Shown piece by piece: positions 60,001 to 64,000 of a stretch of DNA of 64,000 bases. The notes beneath the pieces were generated by a model. The model saw nothing but the letters and a program-made list of their open reading frames with translations. It was not told where the DNA came from and did no database searches. Each line of letters starts with the position of its first letter. The first letter of the stretch is position 1. Origin of the DNA: Muricea muricata (Eukaryota > Cnidaria > Anthozoa > Malacalcyonacea > Plexauridae); the NCBI GenBank assembly GCA_963855995.1, contig OY979718.1:34366059-34430058 (forward strand). The letters run 5' to 3'. Both the position numbers and the translations under genes were made by a program.

Positions 60001-63000
60001 AATCGAGTCGGAACGTTTGACGTTTGTGTCCCCTCGCATTACGCATGTTTTTATTATGCTAGTTTTGGCAGGTCAATTGCTGTTCTACCATTGTTCTGAC
60101 CATCATTTGCATAAAAAATAGGATTACATGCTCCACTGCTGAGTTGCCCCACTGTTTATTTGCTATACTGTGGTTGTAGTATATACCCTCCAACGCTAAC
60201 CGAGCTGATTGGTTGTCTCCGAAGCTCTCTGTCGGTTTCCAACTGTCCCGCTCGTCTTAGCGCGTAGTTGACGTGACTTTTGTGGTCCCGAGGGTCATAA
60301 CCTGGACCCCATAGCGCTCGATTACAATGATCAATGTACTGGGGGAGCGGCTCGCCGTCAAAAAGTGAAGCCGAAAAAATGGTGGATTTCACGTTTACTG
60401 ATGACAATTGGTGCCATCAACATAGCGAATGGTACCAGGGGTTCATGGTAATTCCGAGCCCGCCGCCGTTTTCACACCCCCTGGGTTTTTCAAAAACAAT
60501 TTTAGGATTTTTTTGTTTTTGCCCGTTTTCGAGAAAAACAACAAAAAGCTCTCATAAAGTATGCAATTTTTACGTAAATCTCTGGTTACAGCGCCAAAAA
60601 ACATTTTGACATTTTAAATCCACATAAAGCGAAAAAGTTTAAATGATAAGCTGCCGAAAGCGGTAAAGGAACAAACAAGCTAGTTTTCAAAAAAGCAAGC
60701 ATATTTTTGTTTACGTATTTCCTTATTATATTTAAACAAACTTTTTCGCGTGAAAAATGACCTTCAGTATGAAATATTATTATATTTCTTGCTTTTAATG
60801 GATTTGTAGAAACCATGAGGGAGATAAAATAGTCTGTTTTCTTGAAGCTGCAATAAATCGTGTAAAGTTCTATAGTCTTTTGTCCTCAAACGAAGCAAAC
60901 AAATCTTAAAAAAAATTGAAAAAATCAGTGGTAACTACCATAAGCCGCTGGTACCAGTTGCCATGGTGATAGTACCAATTATCGTCAGCAAACGTGAAAG
61001 TCCGCCATGCTTTCGTCTTCACTTCGATTACTGAAACAAGTATAGGAGCCGCTTCTTCAGGGATAATAATATAGCTCAGTGGTTGAAACCTTTTACACCC
61101 TACGCTACGCCCGATTCCACGTGTGTGAATGTTTTAACCAACATTTCACAATGCGTGATGGCTACGCAGTTTAATGCATGCACACACAATGCTTATGGAG
61201 CCGTTGCTGTGAAGATTATCGTCGCTAGTATAAGTTCGTGCTCATATGAGCTAAATTTAAAGAAAATTACCAATTATTGTTTTACAAATTTAAAGTTATC
61301 TTCATAAGAGTTAAATTACCCAATTTTCCCATGAATTATAAATCTGGCAATAGACACAATTGTGAAAATTATGGACCAATTTCGATTTTACCTGTCATAA
61401 GTAAGAGATTGGAGAGATTAGTTTTCAACCAATTGTACAAATTTCTCAATGACAACTCATTGTTATCAAAACGTCAATTTGGATTTCGTCCAAAAAATTC
61501 GACCTTAACCGCACTGGTCAACATGTGTGATGAATGGTGTCAAAATATGGACAACGGTAAAATGAATGGTGTTGTATTCTTAGACATTCGCTAGGCATTT
61601 GATTTGGCAGACCATCAAATATTACTACACAAAATAAAAGCACAGTTTGGCGTCAGAAATATTGAATTTGATTAGTTTGTATCATATTTAACGAACAGGG
61701 AACAGGTCTATAATATCAACGGCAGTATTTCGTCAAAAAAGATCAAAACGGGGGTGCCGCAGGGATCTATTTCGGGCCACTTCTTTTCTTACTTTATATA
61801 AATGACCTACCTGAGTGTCTTCAGAGGACGACTCCCTGTCTATACGCCGATGATACTCAGATATTTGCTTCTTCAGTGGATTACGGGGAACTTATTGATA
61901 GCTTAAATCATGACCTAATTAAATAGAATCAGCCATTGGCTTGCAAAAAATAAACTACAACACCATCCTACCGAAACAAAAGTAATGATAATAGGTTCGA
62001 ACTACAACCTTAATAATAGAGTTCAGGATATTCCAGTGAGATTGAATGGAAAATTGATTTCCCGAACTAATTCCTTTGAGTGTTTGGGAGTTGTGCTTGA
62101 TGAAAGACTAAGATGGGACCTAGACGTTGAAAAGACGTGTAAAAAGGTTGTTGGCGGCATAGCAGTTATGAAACGAATTAAGCCCTTTGTTCCTGATGAT
62201 ACTTTGCAAACAATTTATCGAGCCATGATACAGCCATATTTTGATTACTGCTCCCCTTTATGGAGAAATTGCTCTGCCTATTTAAAAAGAAAACTACAAA
62301 GATTTCAAAATCAAGCGGCAAGGATTATTGCAAGTGCAAATTATGAAACTAATTTGGCTGACGTTCTCGACTCTCTTGGCTGGGAAACTTTGGAGAAAAG
62401 ACGCTTGCGGAATAAATTAGTTTTGATGTACAGGATTTTAAATAATCACACAGCACCAAATTTGGAAGGCTTGTTTACCAGAAACAATGAACTACTGGCA
62501 AATTATGATCTGAGAAGCAGGTGTACTGACCTAGCTCTTCCTAACCCGAAAAGAGAGTTTCTTAAAAATAGCTTTGGGTATAGTGGTGCTAAACTTTGGA
62601 ATAGTCTTCGTACTGAAGCAAAATTAGCTATATCTGAAAATGTATTTAAATTGAATCTCAATTAGATCTTTAACGTTTGTCTTTTGTATTAACGAGGGTC
62701 ACACCGATCTTCTTGCATATACCTTGTGAATAGTTTTTTTTTTAATCGACGCCCCTCATGGAAACCAACTCTTGTTGATGAGGCTAGCGTCGATTGCTTG
62801 TAACTGTCAATTTTTAAATAAAGGATACATACATATATACAAATAATCGCCGAAAATGTGCTTTCTTCATCGCGTATTTTGTACTATATCTTCAAAGAAA
62901 AGATAGTCACTTGCATACTGAAGTGCGATAAATTTTGTTTTGTTTTGATAAAAACAAAATTTGCATAATTCAACTATTTTGCCACCCAAAATGGAGGCTT

Positions 63001-63793
63001 TTTAAGGTCTAGATAGGCTGCGTGAGGATCAGGCTAACTGGTCTGCTTTACTAAAAAAATTACATTCAATTTCAGAGCACTTTTCCGCGACAAATTGTGA
63101 AGTTCCGTGCAAAATTTTCGAACTTCGCTCGCGCCGCCAAGAAGCAATCTAAAATTGACTGTAGCTCACTCGCAAATGTCTATTGGACGCGGTGCTTGGT
63201 AAATCAGTCTTTCATTTGTTGGCTAATCACATGCAGTTTATTGTTAATGGCAGTCATCTATCATCAACGTCCTACAATTCATAATCACATTCCATGTACT
63301 AAATAAGTAGAGATATAATTTCTTTTCTTTTTTCATGTTTATATAGGAATCCCAAAGAAAAGGAGGTAAAAACTAAATTAATTTACTCTTGATTTATTTA
63401 ACGTTTTAATTTTCTCACTGGTGAAATTAACCAAAAGCGTTTCGTGCTGTTGGCGTATTATGATTGGTAGACGTAAAGTCTTAATGTAGTAGTTGTATCA
63501 GCTTAACATATTTTCAGAGCATTTTTAGAGCAGTTTCGTGATCTTGTTTAGGAATTTAAAATATCAGTATTAGTCCGCTTGATAATTATCAATATATGTT
63601 TGTATCGAGAAACACTATTTAATTGGTAACATGCTCTGAATTCTAGTGTTTGTTAATTTTGAGGTGATTTTTCGCGTCTCTGAACCACTTGTACAAGCGT
63701 CGTCAGAAGGTTCTCCTGCGCCTAGCGAATATAAGTTAACATTATTCAAAGAAGAACAAAGTCGAGCTGTTTTCTCTGAAACAGTCAGACCAG
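51014..63793 (+). CDS. GTF2F2: TFIIF subunit 2 (RAP30), 5' part; continues beyond the window
   Basis: Four coding exons, 51014-51067, 59330-59403, 63347-63365 and 63664-63793, join in compatible phases (0, 2, 0, 1) to give the first 92 residues. The joined N-terminus has RPVWLVKVPKYLANVLNRAD, then GAVGTLLINKNPKEKEVIFR, then EYKLTLFKEEQSRAVFSE. This tracks human GTF2F2 as I recall it (VWLVKVPKYL, EVGKLRIAK, TEVSFTL, HPFVLQSVGGQTLTVF), which is the N-terminal dimerisation module that pairs with RAP74 (GTF2F1). TFIIF binds RNA polymerase II in the nucleus and is needed for initiation. Human GTF2F2 has about 249 residues, so more than half the gene, including the winged-helix domain, lies past 64000. 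Intron 1 is 8.3 kb and intron 2 is 3.9 kb, both filled with transposon remnants. Only the short exons make this gene hard to see. Confidence 0.87.
53057..56020 (-). pseudogene. LINE ORF2: endonuclease plus reverse transcriptase, inactivated
   Basis: Starts MVQVLLQNDRRPISPSELTY at ATG 56020. Endonuclease motifs lie on both sides of the MITE at 55486-55674; after removing it the frame continues YCVFRWDRKTDCHGGVCIYV. Disabling lesions: TAA just before HELLWLRIR (about 55367), TAA at 54707-54705, TGA immediately after the catalytic YIDD (about 53668), and a one-base frameshift near 53620. RT blocks visible include GPDKLPNWVLKEY, LRPISLTASISKVAEEF, DYRKAFDFIDH and PSGVPQGSKLGPWLF. The C-terminal domain ends LLPDRN at 53057. 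Confidence 0.92.
55486..55674. mobile_element. hAT-type MITE nested in the LINE, with 8-bp target duplication
   Basis: A 189-bp hairpin element with terminal inverted repeats beginning CAGGGCCGAAACTAAAGCG, flanked on both sides by atccagag (55478-55485 and 55675-55682). The arms carry G runs and C runs of about a dozen bases and are nearly identical. CAGGG termini with an 8-bp duplication are typical of hAT. Removing it with one duplication copy restores the LINE reading frame. Confidence 0.92.
55966..56649 (-). pseudogene. LINE ORF1-like protein, 5'-truncated
   Basis: An open frame of about 227 codons with no ATG at its head, preceded by a stop; the 5' end of the element seems lost near 56680. 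The N-terminal part (TLQEKFTKVESERNSLKLAS) looks coiled coil, the rest is basic and polar. It overlaps the ORF2 start by 55 nt in another frame, as expected for a LINE ORF1/ORF2 boundary. In living elements ORF1 protein packages the RNA. Confidence 0.7.
56713..57240 (+). pseudogene. Unidentified ORF remnant next to the BEL/Pao fragment
   Basis: A stretch of plus-strand frame without stops for 84 codons (KIDEPPDPIKTEIKAREL, then CEEAKTSIVDSQRIPSNS), followed in shifted frames by EEIKEIVEKVAESFNPSIPI and VPEITHAMANTSEEIIDST. Codon choice looks protein-like, but frameshifts and stops break it. It may belong to the same LTR element or to a captured gene; I cannot assign it. Confidence 0.35.
57393..57620 (+). 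pseudogene. BEL/Pao LTR retrotransposon fragment (start of integrase)
   Basis: One frame reads IIRRGGRIGNSSLTSNSKHP, then ILLPSKNHL, resembling the conserved 'RVGGRL...HPILLPSKHH' block just before the integrase zinc finger of BEL/Pao elements. After a frameshift near 57490 another frame reads VTLLIEHTNKNAELHNCIPD, then ILTALRERKGRDAW, the following H-x4-H / LR-R-W block. Family assignment is from memory of these motifs. The fragment lies in sense orientation in GTF2F2 intron 1. Confidence 0.6.
57660..59329. other. End of GTF2F2 intron 1, nothing recognised
   Basis: No exon or repeat that I can identify between the BEL/Pao fragment and GTF2F2 exon 2, apart from the acceptor at 59328-59329. 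Confidence 0.5.
59330..59403 (+). CDS. GTF2F2: GTF2F2 exon 2
   Basis: A 74-nt exon between acceptor cttcttag and donor GTACGT, phase 0 in and phase 2 out. It encodes VPKYLANVLNRADESGAVG and then TLLIN. The VPKYL plus G-x-VG-x-L pattern matches RAP30. Confidence 0.88.
61325..62665 (+). pseudogene. LINE reverse transcriptase fragment, inactivated
   Basis: In-frame stops at DIR(TAG)AFD (61592-61594), where Lys is expected, and at EFD(TAG)FVSYL, where Trp is expected. There is a one-base loss after PQGSI and another frame break near the end of the palm (HDLIK). The last 226 codons (61985-62665) are open and include IPVRLNGKLISRTNSFECLG and MIQPYFDYCSPLWRNC, the standard CR1/L2-type C-terminal segment. 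Confidence 0.9.
62744..62795 (+). other. 3' UTR stem-loop of the LINE
   Basis: AATCGACGC (62744-62752) pairs perfectly with GCGTCGATT (62787-62795), and CCTCAT (62754-62759) pairs with ATGAGG (62778-62783) inside it. In CR1/L2-like elements such 3' stem-loops are recognised by the element's own reverse transcriptase; that role here is inference. Confidence 0.75.
63347..63365 (+). CDS. GTF2F2: GTF2F2 exon 3, 19-nt microexon
   Basis: Nineteen nucleotides between an acceptor with a long pyrimidine tract (tttctttttt ... atatag) and donor GTAAAA. One G completes Lys from exon 2, then NPKEKE follows, ending in phase 0. It bridges exons 2 and 4 exactly in frame and fits the 'KTQGRTE' position of the human protein. 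Confidence 0.75.
63664..63793 (+). CDS. GTF2F2: GTF2F2 exon 4
   Basis: A 130-nt exon from acceptor attttgag to donor GTAATT, phase 0 in and phase 1 out. It encodes VIFRVSEPLVQASSEGSPAP, then SEYKLTLFKEEQSRAVFSET. The hydrophobic strand, the acidic-polar loop and the 'VFSE' strand correspond to the RAP30 dimerisation domain. An alternative acceptor (ttctag) 18 nt upstream would add six in-frame residues. Confidence 0.82.
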
Positions 63794-64000
63794 GTAATTA
63801 ATTGGGTCAGTATTATTTTGAAGTACTAACAAATCAATGAACAAAAGCGAAATATTATAGTCATGTATTAAAACGAACAGAAGATACATATAAATAGTTG
63901 GATGGTATGATTTTAACGGTTTTACTTGCAATTAAAAAAAGCAATGGGGTTACCATATTATAATTTGCTTGTCTATGTTCCTTATTTTTGTGTCAGAAAA

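Larger units (their letters stand above)
61325..62840 (+). mobile_element. 5'-truncated non-LTR retrotransposon in GTF2F2 intron 2
   Basis: Only the 3' half of ORF2 remains: RT from YKSGNRHNCENYGPISILPV through LSKRQFGFRPKNSTLTALVN, VVFLDIR(stop)AFDLADHQILL, TGVPQGSI, LYADDTQIF and the C-terminal domain ending at 62665. The 3' UTR carries a hairpin (62744-62795) and an ATACATAC-like tail after AAATAAAGG. It is sense with respect to GTF2F2 and of a different subfamily (YADD) from the antisense element (YIDD). No endonuclease is present, as usual for 5' truncation during target-primed insertion. Confidence 0.92.

Noticed and set aside
60156-60407. Minus-strand 83-aa frame in GTF2F2 intron 2
   Set aside because: Protein-like in parts (LFDGEPLPQYIDHCNRALWG) but with no recognised family, no exon borders and no continuation.
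1-64000. CRISPR arrays, operons, ribosome binding sites, rRNA or prophage features
   Set aside because: The window is animal nuclear DNA; no regularly spaced repeat-spacer structure or prokaryotic gene layout is present. I did not find a tRNA gene by eye, but a tRNA search program was not available.

Overview
This is eukaryotic DNA from an animal: AT-rich, with short exons, long introns and many transposon remnants, and no prokaryotic-style gene packing. The gene set (a DBHS RNA-binding protein, profilin, TFIIF subunit 2), the CR1/L2/Jockey-type LINEs, a BEL/Pao fragment and abundant hairpin MITEs fit a cnidarian, probably an anthozoan such as a stony coral. That assignment is an inference from general experience, not from a search.

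Layout. 1-12.6 kb: no gene I can support; palindromic elements, a large inverted repeat (5381-6906) and a roughly 155-bp tandem array (10514-11207). 12.66-24.91 kb, plus strand: a complete eight-exon DBHS (NONO/SFPQ/PSPC1) gene of 516 aa in which every splice phase closes; its introns carry palindromic repeats. 25-33.5 kb: mostly non-coding, with a tentative small secreted-protein gene (28354-31679) whose last two exons lie in a tandem duplication. 36.7-38.25 kb, minus strand: an unusual Cys/Asp-rich protein gene (about 30% Cys in its first exon) that may continue into an exon encoding a 21-bp heptad repeat interrupted by an in-phase TAA. 38.5-45.9 kb: repeats only. 45.92-49.85 kb, minus strand: profilin in two exons, separated by a 3.5-kb intron that holds a 1.6-kb palindrome and a near-perfect 179-bp hairpin. 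51.01 kb to the window end, plus strand: the 5' part of GTF2F2 (RAP30), four exons including a 19-nt microexon. Its first intron (8.3 kb) holds an antisense degraded LINE that itself carries a hAT-type MITE, plus BEL/Pao debris; its second intron holds a sense 5'-truncated LINE.

The three confident genes are housekeeping genes (RNA processing, actin dynamics, RNA polymerase II transcription) with no evident joint pathway. Profilin and GTF2F2 are head to head, with about 1.16 kb between their start codons. Exon models come from reading splice consensus, phase and protein homology by eye; untranslated ends, promoters and poly(A) sites were not determined.
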